From an uncultured Clostridia bacterium (GTDB taxonomy: Bacteria > Bacillota > Clostridia > Christensenellales > CAG-314), in assembly GCA_947630425.1 (NCBI GenBank), contig CANRHN010000002.1:1-33391 (forward strand): DNA of 33,391 nt. The letters run 5' to 3'. The notes beneath the pieces are model-generated. The model saw nothing but the letters and a program-made list of their open reading frames with translations, ran no database searches and was not told the origin of the DNA. Positions 24,304 to 33,391 of this stretch are shown in pieces. Position 1 is the stretch's first letter. Every line of letters begins with the position of its first letter. Position numbers and translations under genes: made by a program.

Positions 24304-27300
24304 TTGAAGAAAGTTTCGATGATCCAATTGAAAAGATCTTTACTTATTGTTTTTGGAATATTGTTATTTTTGTCGCTGATTTTGGCGGTGACCGTTCCCA
24401 ACCCAAAGGCGGTGGCGGCTACGGAAGAAACGCCCCTTTCACGTTACTTGTACTATGGCGAATTGACCGAAGTAAACGGCGTGCAAGGTTACATAATCAC
24501 CAGCTACCAATACCACGGCAGTAATGTTTTTGGCGGATACAATGATGAAGGAGAATTGGTTCCCGCGGTCATTCCCGCGCAATTCAACGGCTACCCAATT
24601 CTCGGTATCGAAGCCGGCGTGTTCGGCGGTGCGGGCAGCATAAACTACATCACTTTCAACCGCATTACCGACGCCGATGGCGGCGGCGATTTGGCATATT
24701 CCGATGAGAGCAGGGAAGAGCGTGCGTTGGCATATAGCCGCATGCCCAAGGAATGTCAAAAAATAGGCACAGCCATTCGCGACATTGGCGACTTTTGCTT
24801 TGCGTCCAGCGATCTTGTTCAAATAACGCTTCCCGCGTCCGTCGCAACACTCGGCGAGGGTTGTTTTGGCACTTGCAAAAGCCTGACCCGCGTCAAAAGT
24901 TTTGACGCAAACGGAACGGAATACGAAAGTCTGCAAGCACTCAAATACCTGCGCACCATTGGTTCAAAGTGTTTTTTGTACGACTACAAGCTTCAAGCAT
25001 TCGAATTGCCCGATGATGAACGTGAAAAAGACGGTTACGATAGCTTTGATATTGTAGGCAACACCGACTACTATCCCGAAGGTACAGGCATTTACGAAAT
25101 AGGCGACAGCGCGTTTCACCGTGTGGGAGTAATGCTTGAAGCTGTCAATGGCGGAAACTATTTTGTTATTCCCGCATCGTTGGGCAATGTCATAGAATTT
25201 CCGTTTGAAGTTGTTTACACCGACACATTAGATGTAAGGGGAAATTTGGTTTCCAGAGCATTGAGTGACGAGGATGGTGACGGACTGCAGGTAGACGTGT
25301 ATGCCAAAGGCGGTCCCGGCACATGTGAATTTTACCCATGGGGATTTTCTACAAGTAAAATAACGTGGAACAAGAATGCACCCGGTTGGGCTCAAGATGA
25401 TACTAACAAGTGGTATTATAACACACACAGAAATATTATCGGTCCATATTATGGAAAGGCTACTACTGTTGAAATTCCCAGCAGTATCGGTAACACAACT
25501 TTCACCAAAGTAGCCCCTGGTGCATTTTCAGGTAAGAGTGTTGAGAGCGTTTCTTTTGCCGCCGGTTGGAATTCCGTTGACATAGAAGAGCTCCCCACTG
25601 GATGTTTCAATAATTGCGGTAATCTTACCACTGTCAGCAACTTGCCCGATACGATCCGGAAGATAGGCGCAATGTCGTTTACAAACGACAAACAGCTGAA
25701 AACTATCACAACAACAAATCATACCACCACGGATGTAGTAAACATTCCCGACGATTGTTCTCAAATAGGATTTTGGGCGTTTAGCGGTTGTGACGCCATA
25801 ACAACGGTCAACATTTGGGGCGAATTTAATGATGAAACTTTCAAAATTTCGCAATCGGCATTTGTTACGGCAACTTCATCGCCGAAGATTGTATTTGAAC
25901 ATTTGCACGGCGATCCGCGCAACATTGGCAATTTGCACGACCGTCCCGAGGAGTACTCCGTTTGGGAAACCAAAACATACCCGTTTGGTTGTATCAACCC
26001 CGGTACAACAATAACATACCCCGACGGCGACGATCTTACCCCCGTTAAAACGTTTAACACCATTTGGGACTGCATAATATTGACAGAAGCCGTCGATAAC
26101 GGTGCGCACGGCACGGTTCAGCTTGTTCGTACAAACGAGGCAAATTTACAAACCTACAAGAGCGGAGTTGCTTATGGTTCCGATTGGAGTTTAAGCGGTA
26201 CGTCTCTGACATTCCCGAGCAAACTTGTTGATGGAAAAAAGACATACGACGTCAAAATTATCGGCAAACCCAACGGACACAACAAGGGAGACAGAACCAT
26301 TACCATTAGCGGATTGGGAGTGTCAAAACTTACAACGTTGAAAATACCCGAAGGCGTTGAAGAAACCGGTTATATGATGGTGACCGGCACAATCGATGGC
26401 TCTAAAACAACGGTATCAGAGGGATTGGCTCAAAAGCAACAAGACGGTTTGATATTGCCGTCTACCTTGAAAAAAATCGGCGACTGGTGTTTTTACCCCG
26501 CCACAATGGAAACGCTGTTACAGCTTCCCGAGGGGTTGGAACAAATCGGTTTGTATGCGTTCCGTAATGTCACCATTCTGAACACGGAATTGGTGTACTT
26601 CGGTTACTGCAAAACAGTGTTCGGCGCGGCGTTTGTAGACGCAAAAGCACCCCACATGACAGATATCTACTATCTGCAATACCGCACTCAAAAGGCGGAC
26701 GACGTGTTTTCGCGTGAAAACGGCTTGTATCTCAAGTACGAAGGCAAACACTCCTCCTCTGTTGCCGGTGCTGCAGGCTTAAAGAACTACACAACAAACA
26801 AAACTCCCACCGTCCACTATATGGACGACTACAGTCCGTACGTGTACGAAATCGGTACAGTAAGCGCTGACGCCGAAAAGGTCGACAAGAAAGATTATCT
26901 TCCCGTGTTGCAACACGCTTCCAACAAAGGCAACATGGCTTACGACATGCCCACAGCCGACGCTGTTTTTGCAATTCCCGTCGAAAAGAGAGACTCTCAG
27001 GGAACTTTGTACGGCTACGGCGCAAACGTGCGTTTCGGCGTGCGCATGATGACGCAGGAAAACGAAATTTCCAATGTTATGTTGCAAGACTCGGCAGGGG
27101 GCACAAGCGCGCCTACTACGGTCACGCAAGACGGAAAACTCGCGGGAACGCCGATTGAGGGTGAGTATCCCAACGCACAGGACTTTTACATGCTGTTTTG
27201 GGACGAAGCACCCGACACAGGTAAGTACGTATTCCAAATTTCCTACAAAAACGCAAAACTTGCCACTGCAATAAAAAACAACGGCAGTACAAACTATGAC

Positions 27301-30300
27301 GGTAAAGATGAAGGTACTTTCCGCACGCAATTTGTTATTTCCATCGATATCTACGCGTCGGTAAGGTTTCAGCATGCCCTTTCGCAGAACATAACGGGAG
27401 AAAGATTGCCTGACGACATGAAGAAGGGCGAGGACGGCACCGCGCTCATCAAAGTGAACGGACGTTCTTACACGCAACAAACCGTAAACGAATTGCCCGA
27501 GGTTGTACCCAACGACAATGGCGGCGTAATCAGCAGTGTGCTGTTGCCCAACCCCGGATTTATTCACCCCGCGGCAGAGTTTATCGGTTGGACGACGGAC
27601 TCTTCCATTGGCGGCAAGGTGTGGGTAGAGGACCCCGGCGAGGGCAGCTACACGCCCATTGGCAAAAGGTTCAGTATCAATCGTAATCAATTGGACAGCA
27701 ACGACCAAATAGTGGTGTACAGCGTGTTCCGTTTGAAGCTGAACACAAACGCCAGCTACGCCACAAGCGGTTGGACGTACGGCAACAATCCGTATCAGTA
27801 TTTCAACCAACCCACGGACGGTTCTTCGGCGGGGTACTACACAATGTTCCGCCAGGACGACAACGGCAAATGGCACTTGGAAGGCGACGCAATCAATGTG
27901 TCGGAAGGACAATTGCCCACCGCGTTCAACAGCAGCTACAACGAGCAAACGCACGCGGGCAAGTACGTGGTGCTTTCCGGTAATTACGCGGACAACGCAA
28001 ACTTCAGCGACGGCAAAACTCTGACGGACGAAGCCTTCCAAGCTTGGGTAACAGAGTTGGGCAAATCGACGTGGACGATATCGAATTTCGAGGTTCAAAA
28101 ACGTTCCATTGCCGTAAACGCGTTGGCGCTTAGCGTTACTTACGGCACGCACGTTTACAGCGATCAGCTTGCTTCTTACGAGGGCTACACTTCCGTAGAG
28201 GACTATATCTACGAAAACGGCATAAGACCCACGACCAACTTGCCCGGCACTCAAACCAACAAGGACGCGTTTACCGTGACGCTTTCGGGACAGGTCAAAG
28301 GGGACATTACGCCTCACGTCGGACAAACAATAAGTTACACCGTGACAGCCAAGAAAGACGAAAAGTCGGGCTATCAGGACTACGTGTTGACAGGCACGGC
28401 AAACAACACTTACATTGTTACGGCGCGCCATTTGGCTTTGGACGTGTCGTTGCAACGCACAGTACCCGGTAGCGACACAACCACGCTTACGCCCACGCCC
28501 GTAAGAGGCACAAACACCTACACTTGGACGTGGTACGGCAAAACAGCATACGAAAGCGTTGTTGTGGGGGCTTCTGCGGCGCAACCCGACGGCGGCGGAT
28601 TTGTGTTTTCCGACATCAACGCATTGGAACATGCGTTTTCCTCTTATGTGCCCAAGTTTGACCCCTCCGACGTAAAAGCAGGTTCATACGACATTTACGT
28701 TCGCATCAGCGAAGAAGTTGGTAACCAACTTAACAAAGACTACGAAATTACTCTTATCAACAACAGCAACCCCGGTAGTTATGACGTCGAAAAAGGCGGG
28801 TATATTGCCGCGCAAGTGACAATCACACCGTTGAATATCACCTCGCCGACGTTTAAGGACGATTTGTATTTCGGCACGCGCATAACCAAGGAAACTATCG
28901 GCACGCACATTGCAACGCACGGCACGATAGTTGTGCCCGAGGGCGTAAACGACATGCCCGCAGCATATTGGAGCGCCCACAGCGACGAGCTGCTCGGCAA
29001 ATCAAGCTCTTCCGGCGTTCCCACAATCTACACGTGGGACGATCCACTCCCCGGTAGCGGCACGTATCACTTTACGGGCAAACTCCCCGAGGGCGCAGTG
29101 CTTCCCGACGGCGCGTCTGTAGGAGAATTTTGGTATGCGGGTACTTACACCGAGCCGTTCAATTTGAGCGACGCCACCAACTACGCATGGCAAGAGACGG
29201 GCACGGACGAACTCAATCAGTCCTTTACCATCAAGCCGGCGGAAATTGTTTTAAGCACCGACGTAAACCGCAATGTCTTTTACGGCGGCGAAGATTTTGA
29301 CTACACCGAGAAATTTATGCATGGCGGCAGACCCGGCGAACAGCGCGAAAACGGCATGGTGTCCGTCACCATAAGCGGCGACCATGGCAGCTCGGCAGCG
29401 TTGGCAATTTGGGGCGCGCAAGGTACGGGTCCGTCCAGCAACGGTTGGTCGCAACGTCATTTCTCGCGCGACGGCAGAAGCGTTGACGCTCTGATTGACG
29501 CGGGCACGTATACCTACCGCTTTGCTTTGCAGGGCGACGGGCTACGCAACCTTAGAATTGTAAACACAGATGACACTTACGATTACAGCGGTGACGCCGA
29601 TCCGGACTTCGGCGAAAACAACAAGTGGAAGAACGTTACCGAAACCTACGCGGAAATTGACTTTGTTATCAACAAGGCGGAAATCAAACTTACAAACACT
29701 TCCGAACCCACAGTCAATGTTTTCTACTACGACGGAAGCGACCATGCGGCAAAGTTCTTCGAAAATTTCTTCAAACTTGTCAATGCCAGAAACGCCGAAG
29801 GTTGGGTTGTTCAAAACTACTACGGCGCTGACGGCTCGGCGCAAAACTACGGCTACCGCGTCACGTACAGCTTGGACTCCGGCGTTGGCAACATAGACGC
29901 CGTAAATGCGGGCTACTATGTGCTTGTTGTGTCCTTGCAGGGCACGGGAGCAACCAACAACGTCAAGTTTGTTACGGACGGTTTGGGCAGCTATGATGTC
30001 AACGAAGAGGGAACTCGAATCACTTGGAAGCAAACTTTGACGAGCGCCGACGCCACCATAGCGGGCGAAGGCTTTGGCGCAGCGCCTGCAGGTACGGTAC
30101 TTGTTATCAAGCCCGCGGAATTGACAATTTCCGTTGAAACGAGCGACCTTGTGTTCCGCAACAGCGCTTACAACCCGACAGACATTGTAAAACTCGACAT
30201 TTTCAGTGGTCACGGCGCAAACTTGCTTACCGCAAGCGACTATACGATTACGATAGGCGGCTGGGAGGCAGCGGACGCAAGCTACACGGACAACAAAGAA

Positions 30301-33300
30301 GCCACGCAGCTGTTCCACGCGGGCAAGTATACCTACACGGTAACTTTGAACAACAGTAGCACAGCCACAACAACGCAAAACTATCGCTTTGTTGCGGGCA
30401 CGGGCTACAATGTTTCAAGCGACACGCGGGAAGCGGACGCGGTAGCAAGCGTCGGCGCAACCCTCGAAGTGAAACAAGCGAGCATTCGTCTCAATGAGTA
30501 CACAACAGACGGCTCAAAATGGTCGTACAATGCGCAAGCACGTACCATAACCGACCTTGCGGGTATCACGCCCGTATCCGGTGAGCAAAACCCGTTGAGC
30601 GTTATGCCCACGCGGATTACAGGCGAGGGCACGGACGGCTACAAGTGGGTCATCACGTACAAAAAGAGTGAGGACGCAAGCGGTGAAACCGTTACGCAAC
30701 TGCTCAATGCGGGTAACTACACGGTAGAATTGCAACTGTTGGGCTCTGCCAAAAACGACTTTGTTGCAAACAAAGACAAGCTTACCTACACGATAAACAA
30801 AGCGACGATAACCGTCACAACCCCGAGTTCGGTGGTGTATGACGCGCAGGTACACGACGCGAGCATTTCCATCACGGACAGCGTTACGGGCAACCCCGTC
30901 GTAAGCAAGGGCAATTACACAATCACCTACTCTGTGGCGGCGAGTGTTCCCAACAACGAGAACGCTCAACTCGGCACAGGCGACAAGCCCCTAAACGCAG
31001 GTTCGTACACGGTAACAATCAAGTTTACCGCAACGGCGGCAGGCAACTACGACATTGCGGGTGGCGGCAGCACAACAAGCGAAGACGGCACAATGTCCGT
31101 TGAGCGCACATTTGTGATAGAAAAAGCCACAATCACCGTAAATTGGGGCGACAGCAGCTGCATATACGACGGCGGCAATCACAAAAAGTCCACAATTCCT
31201 CTTGCAACAGAGGGCGGCGACGAGGCTTGGCGCAAAAAGCACCTTGTTAAAATCACCAACAGCCTCAACACGGGCGTTTTGCCCACCTTTGACGGCAAAA
31301 ACGACTACAACAGCGGAAGCTACGAATTTTGGCTCAGCTCGGTGTACACAGGTTGGTATTCCGGCGCGGACAAAGACACAACCTTTGTTCACGCGGGAAC
31401 ATACATGTTGACGGCAAACCTCAAACCGAACGGAAACTTCCAATTCTCGGCGGGCGGCGCTGCAACTACCACCTTCAACTACATCATCAACTCGTACGAC
31501 ATCTCCGACGACACAAACTTGACGTTGGGACTTACAAAGGGCAGTTACGACAAGAATACCAACACAATCAGCGGCGAATTCCACTTTACGGGAATGCCCA
31601 TCGACGACCTGATAAGCTCCGTTATGGAAACGCTTACAGCGGACGGCATAGCGAAATCAGAAAAGTTGGATAATGCTGACTACGCGGTGGTGTACTCAAG
31701 CAACCTCAACGCAGGTACTGCAACAATCACCCTTAGCGGACTGAACGACTACACGGGCAGCCTGAGAATAACCTTTGAAATTTTGCCGCAATCGCTGGGC
31801 ACAACCACTATTAACGCGGAAGGTCTCAGTTTGACGCTTGGCACAAACGACACAAACGTTACAAACACGGCTGTGGAAGAATATACCTACCGCAGGGCGG
31901 CTATCACAGTTGGCACAACGCTTACGTTGAACGACGACTACACGATACGTAGCAGCAGCGACTACGACGTGTCCTATTGGCGCAAAGACAGTGATGCTTA
32001 CACCAACGTGGGCGCAAGCGGAATGATTGACGCGGGCACGTACTACATTGTCGCAAGCGGCAAAGGCAACTTTAACGGCGCGTACTATGTGGAAGTTGTC
32101 ATCAACAAGGCGACCGTTTCCGTGGTGATACCCAACAACTCGGTAATCTTTAACCGTGCAATTCAAGTACCCACAATCACATTTGTAAACAACACCAACC
32201 CCTCGGTTGTGCCTCAAACGGGAGAGTGGGGCGTGTACTATGCGCCCACATTCGAGTGGCAAACGTTTGATATGCCCGGTTTCGACGCCGCAATCGGTCT
32301 TGATACAGAGTCGGGCTTTATCGGCTTGCCGAGTTACGCCGACTATTACAACGTGGGCGTGGTGTTGATTGGCAACGGCAGCAAAAACTTTACCCTCGAC
32401 GGCGCAAACAAAGAAGGGACAACCATCAATCCGACAGAGGTTTACAGCAAACTGACGAACAAGTTGGCTGTAATCACCGACTACGAAACAAAACAAATAA
32501 AAACTCTCGACAGCCTAACGTTGGACGCAGGCTGCTATTGGACTGCTCCGAAAGGCTACACGATTGAACAATTGACAATCAGCCTCAACCAAAAGACGCG
32601 CACCGTAGAGTACAACTATACGGGCGCAGAAGATGAAGGTAAGCCTACGGGCGCAGAGGGCAGACACACCAACGACCTTGTCGCAATCGACTTTATCAAC
32701 CTGCGCGACAAGACCAACGTTACAACCGTACCTTACATTTTGTATGTGTTCAAGGACGGCGAAAGCACCCCGTTTGCCGTGTTCCACTACACAACAGACC
32801 CCAAAGAGGGCAACTTTGTCCACCTCGGTGCTTGCACCACCGAATGTACAAGTTCCAGCGGCGAAGCAAGTACTCACAAGCACATGCACTTCACATACGT
32901 GGCGGATGGCAAAGTTACGTTCATAGAGGGCATACTTACAAGCCACTCCGAAGATATTCAAAAGTTGCGCAACGGATTTACCAATGCGGGCAAATTTACG
33001 CTCAAAGTTATTTTGAGTAACTGCAACTACGCTATCGACGGCGGCGTTCCTGCCGACGATTCGATTGCCGAACAAGACCCTGCAAGTTGGTGTCCCAAAC
33101 GTAACTGCAACATAATGCAGGAATTCAGCTTTGAAATTACCAAAGCTACCTTGCGCCCCTTCCTGTTTGACAGCACCGACACAGAAGGCGAAGAAGTTGA
33201 ACTTAGCGGATCAAACTTGCAAATTCCATACGACGCGCAATCGCACGCTTTGTGGGTGTGGTTTGCCAACGACGCCAACACGAACGCATTGCCCACCGAT

Positions 33301-33391
33301 CGCATACCTGTCAGCGACAAGGGTTCATTGACTGCATCCAACTACTACGCGCAATATGCCTACAGCGGTTGGGCAGGCACTGCCGGAACAA
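24304..33391 (+). CDS. Giant secreted protein with BspA-type leucine-rich repeats and MBG-like repeats (3' end outside window)
   Basis: The frame is open from TTG 24304 to the window edge, 3,029 codons with no stop. GGAGG lies 8 nt before the TTG; the next ATG, five codons on, is too far from it. The N-terminus is a signal peptide (basic MKKVSMIQLKRS, a hydrophobic core, AVAA near residue 39). Residues about 85-785 hold LRR_5/BspA-type repeats (e.g. LPDTIRKIGAMSF at 447, LPEGLEQIGLYAF at 741). A putative Ig-like segment (about 900-1010) and an InlB-like FIGWTTD (near 1092) follow. From about 1262 come some twelve MBG-like units of 100-245 residues, each opened by a linker such as FVINKAEI, YTINKATI or FEITKATL. 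No anchor is visible because the C-terminus is missing. It is probably a cell-surface stalk or adhesin. Confidence 0.85.
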   Translation, partial: MKKVSMIQLKRSLLIVFGILLFLSLILAVTVPNPKAVAATEETPLSRYLYYGELTEVNGVQGYIITSYQYHGSNVFGGYNDEGELVPAVIPAQFNGYPILGIEAGVFGGAGSINYITFNRITDADGGGDLAYSDESREERALAYSRMPKECQKIGTAIRDIGDFCFASSDLVQITLPASVATLGEGCFGTCKSLTRVKSFDANGTEYESLQALKYLRTIGSKCFLYDYKLQAFELPDDEREKDGYDSFDIVGNTDYYPEGTGIYEIGDSAFHRVGVMLEAVNGGNYFVIPASLGNVIEFPFEVVYTDTLDVRGNLVSRALSDEDGDGLQVDVYAKGGPGTCEFYPWGFSTSKITWNKNAPGWAQDDTNKWYYNTHRNIIGPYYGKATTVEIPSSIGNTTFTKVAPGAFSGKSVESVSFAAGWNSVDIEELPTGCFNNCGNLTTVSNLPDTIRKIGAMSFTNDKQLKTITTTNHTTTDVVNIPDDCSQIGFWAFSGCDAITTVNIWGEFNDETFKISQSAFVTATSSPKIVFEHLHGDPRNIGNLHDRPEEYSVWETKTYPFGCINPGTTITYPDGDDLTPVKTFNTIWDCIILTEAVDNGAHGTVQLVRTNEANLQTYKSGVAYGSDWSLSGTSLTFPSKLVDGKKTYDVKIIGKPNGHNKGDRTITISGLGVSKLTTLKIPEGVEETGYMMVTGTIDGSKTTVSEGLAQKQQDGLILPSTLKKIGDWCFYPATMETLLQLPEGLEQIGLYAFRNVTILNTELVYFGYCKTVFGAAFVDAKAPHMTDIYYLQYRTQKADDVFSRENGLYLKYEGKHSSSVAGAAGLKNYTTNKTPTVHYMDDYSPYVYEIGTVSADAEKVDKKDYLPVLQHASNKGNMAYDMPTADAVFAIPVEKRDSQGTLYGYGANVRFGVRMMTQENEISNVMLQDSAGGTSAPTTVTQDGKLAGTPIEGEYPNAQDFYMLFWDEAPDTGKYVFQISYKNAKLATAIKNNGSTNYDGKDEGTFRTQFVISIDIYASVRFQHALSQNITGERLPDDMKKGEDGTALIKVNGRSYTQQTVNELPEVVPNDNGGVISSVLLPNPGFIHPAAEFIGWTTDSSIGGKVWVEDPGEGSYTPIGKRFSINRNQLDSNDQIVVYSVFRLKLNTNASYATSGWTYGNNPYQYFNQPTDGSSAGYYTMFRQDDNGKWHLEGDAINVSEGQLPTAFNSSYNEQTHAGKYVVLSGNYADNANFSDGKTLTDEAFQAWVTELGKSTWTISNFEVQKRSIAVNALALSVTYGTHVYSDQLASYEGYTSVEDYIYENGIRPTTNLPGTQTNKDAFTVTLSGQVKGDITPHVGQTISYTVTAKKDEKSGYQDYVLTGTANNTYIVTARHLALDVSLQRTVPGSDTTTLTPTPVRGTNTYTWTWYGKTAYESVVVGASAAQPDGGGFVFSDINALEHAFSSYVPKFDPSDVKAGSYDIYVRISEEVGNQLNKDYEITLINNSNPGSYDVEKGGYIAAQVTITPLNITSPTFKDDLYFGTRITKETIGTHIATHGTIVVPEGVNDMPAAYWSAHSDELLGKSSSSGVPTIYTWDDPLPGSGTYHFTGKLPEGAVLPDGASVGEFWYAGTYTEPFNLSDATNYAWQETGTDELNQSFTIKPAEIVLSTDVNRNVFYGGEDFDYTEKFMHGGRPGEQRENGMVSVTISGDHGSSAALAIWGAQGTGPSSNGWSQRHFSRDGRSVDALIDAGTYTYRFALQGDGLRNLRIVNTDDTYDYSGDADPDFGENNKWKNVTETYAEIDFVINKAEIKLTNTSEPTVNVFYYDGSDHAAKFFENFFKLVNARNAEGWVVQNYYGADGSAQNYGYRVTYSLDSGVGNIDAVNAGYYVLVVSLQGTGATNNVKFVTDGLGSYDVNEEGTRITWKQTLTSADATIAGEGFGAAPAGTVLVIKPAELTISVETSDLVFRNSAYNPTDIVKLDIFSGHGANLLTASDYTITIGGWEAADASYTDNKEATQLFHAGKYTYTVTLNNSSTATTTQNYRFVAGTGYNVSSDTREADAVASVGATLEVKQASIRLNEYTTDGSKWSYNAQARTITDLAGITPVSGEQNPLSVMPTRITGEGTDGYKWVITYKKSEDASGETVTQLLNAGNYTVELQLLGSAKNDFVANKDKLTYTINKATITVTTPSSVVYDAQVHDASISITDSVTGNPVVSKGNYTITYSVAASVPNNENAQLGTGDKPLNAGSYTVTIKFTATAAGNYDIAGGGSTTSEDGTMSVERTFVIEKATITVNWGDSSCIYDGGNHKKSTIPLATEGGDEAWRKKHLVKITNSLNTGVLPTFDGKNDYNSGSYEFWLSSVYTGWYSGADKDTTFVHAGTYMLTANLKPNGNFQFSAGGAATTTFNYIINSYDISDDTNLTLGLTKGSYDKNTNTISGEFHFTGMPIDDLISSVMETLTADGIAKSEKLDNADYAVVYSSNLNAGTATITLSGLNDYTGSLRITFEILPQSLGTTTINAEGLSLTLGTNDTNVTNTAVEEYTYRRAAITVGTTLTLNDDYTIRSSSDYDVSYWRKDSDAYTNVGASGMIDAGTYYIVASGKGNFNGAYYVEVVINKATVSVVIPNNSVIFNRAIQVPTITFVNNTNPSVVPQTGEWGVYYAPTFEWQTFDMPGFDAAIGLDTESGFIGLPSYADYYNVGVVLIGNGSKNFTLDGANKEGTTINPTEVYSKLTNKLAVITDYETKQIKTLDSLTLDAGCYWTAPKGYTIEQLTISLNQKTRTVEYNYTGAEDEGKPTGAEGRHTNDLVAIDFINLRDKTNVTTVPYILYVFKDGESTPFAVFHYTTDPKEGNFVHLGACTTECTSSSGEASTHKHMHFTYVADGKVTFIEGILTSHSEDIQKLRNGFTNAGKFTLKVILSNCNYAIDGGVPADDSIAEQDPASWCPKRNCNIMQEFSFEITKATLRPFLFDSTDTEGEEVELSGSNLQIPYDAQSHALWVWFANDANTNALPTDRIPVSDKGSLTASNYYAQYAYSGWAGTAGT

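Noticed and set aside
26779..28632. 617-codon minus-strand open frame opposite the giant protein gene
   Set aside because: The plus-strand frame is continuous with a signal peptide and repeats; the antisense frame is cysteine- and valine-rich noise caused by codon bias.
28087..33391. Tandem DNA repeats or CRISPR array in the repeat-rich 3' part
   Set aside because: Repeat units are similar only at protein level; no identical spaced DNA repeats were found.

Overview
The window looks like a chromosomal segment from a low-to-moderate GC, Gram-positive-type bacterium, most likely an uncultured gut clostridium (Bacillota). This is inferred from strong AGGAGG-type ribosome sites, a clostridial-type arginyl-tRNA synthetase, KtrAB potassium uptake genes, PsuG, DegV, NrdG2 and a giant secreted protein with BspA-type leucine-rich repeats and MBG-like repeats. 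No 16S rRNA gene is present, so the taxon is a guess.

Layout. 1-545: the tail of an IS200/IS605 transposase, its right-end hairpin and a repeat-rich intergenic stretch. 546-7814: metabolic and housekeeping genes in several short units: degV; a membrane-anchored XRE regulator with a Nudix hydrolase; pyruvate kinase; pseudouridine-5'-phosphate glycosidase with a radical-SAM activase; a HAD hydrolase; an ArsR regulator divergent from a small membrane protein. 7815-15349: replication and translation genes, with recF divergent from a gyrB-gyrA-argS operon. 15354-18438: a peptidoglycan amidase, a pyridoxal kinase and an aminoglycoside 3-N-acetyltransferase-like gene of different codon style, next to a second IS200-type hairpin. 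18439-23820: a potassium module: regulatory repeats, ktrB, ktrA, a 47-residue membrane peptide, a short KdpD-type kinase and KdpE. 23821-33391: a long regulatory region and the first 3,029 codons of a giant secreted protein that runs off the window.

Main points of interest. (1) The promoter of the giant surface protein is an ideal TTGACA-17-TATATT whose spacer contains nine consecutive G residues, the layout of slipped-strand phase-variable promoters; a perfect 16-bp palindrome sits on its start-site region, and the transcript would begin with a long stem. (2) The KdpD homologue lacks the usual N-terminal KdpD domain, starts directly with its universal-stress domain, and carries the exact SXS-X20-FTAXY pattern reported for c-di-AMP binding in Staphylococcus aureus KdpD. 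It is coupled to Ktr, not Kdp, transport genes and to an overlooked 47-residue membrane peptide. (3) At least three genes (XRE regulator, recF, kdpD) have no Shine-Dalgarno sequence and a -10 box only 6-9 nt before the ATG, which predicts leaderless or nearly leaderless mRNAs.

All functions are read from sequence motifs without database searches. Promoters and RNA structures are predictions by eye.
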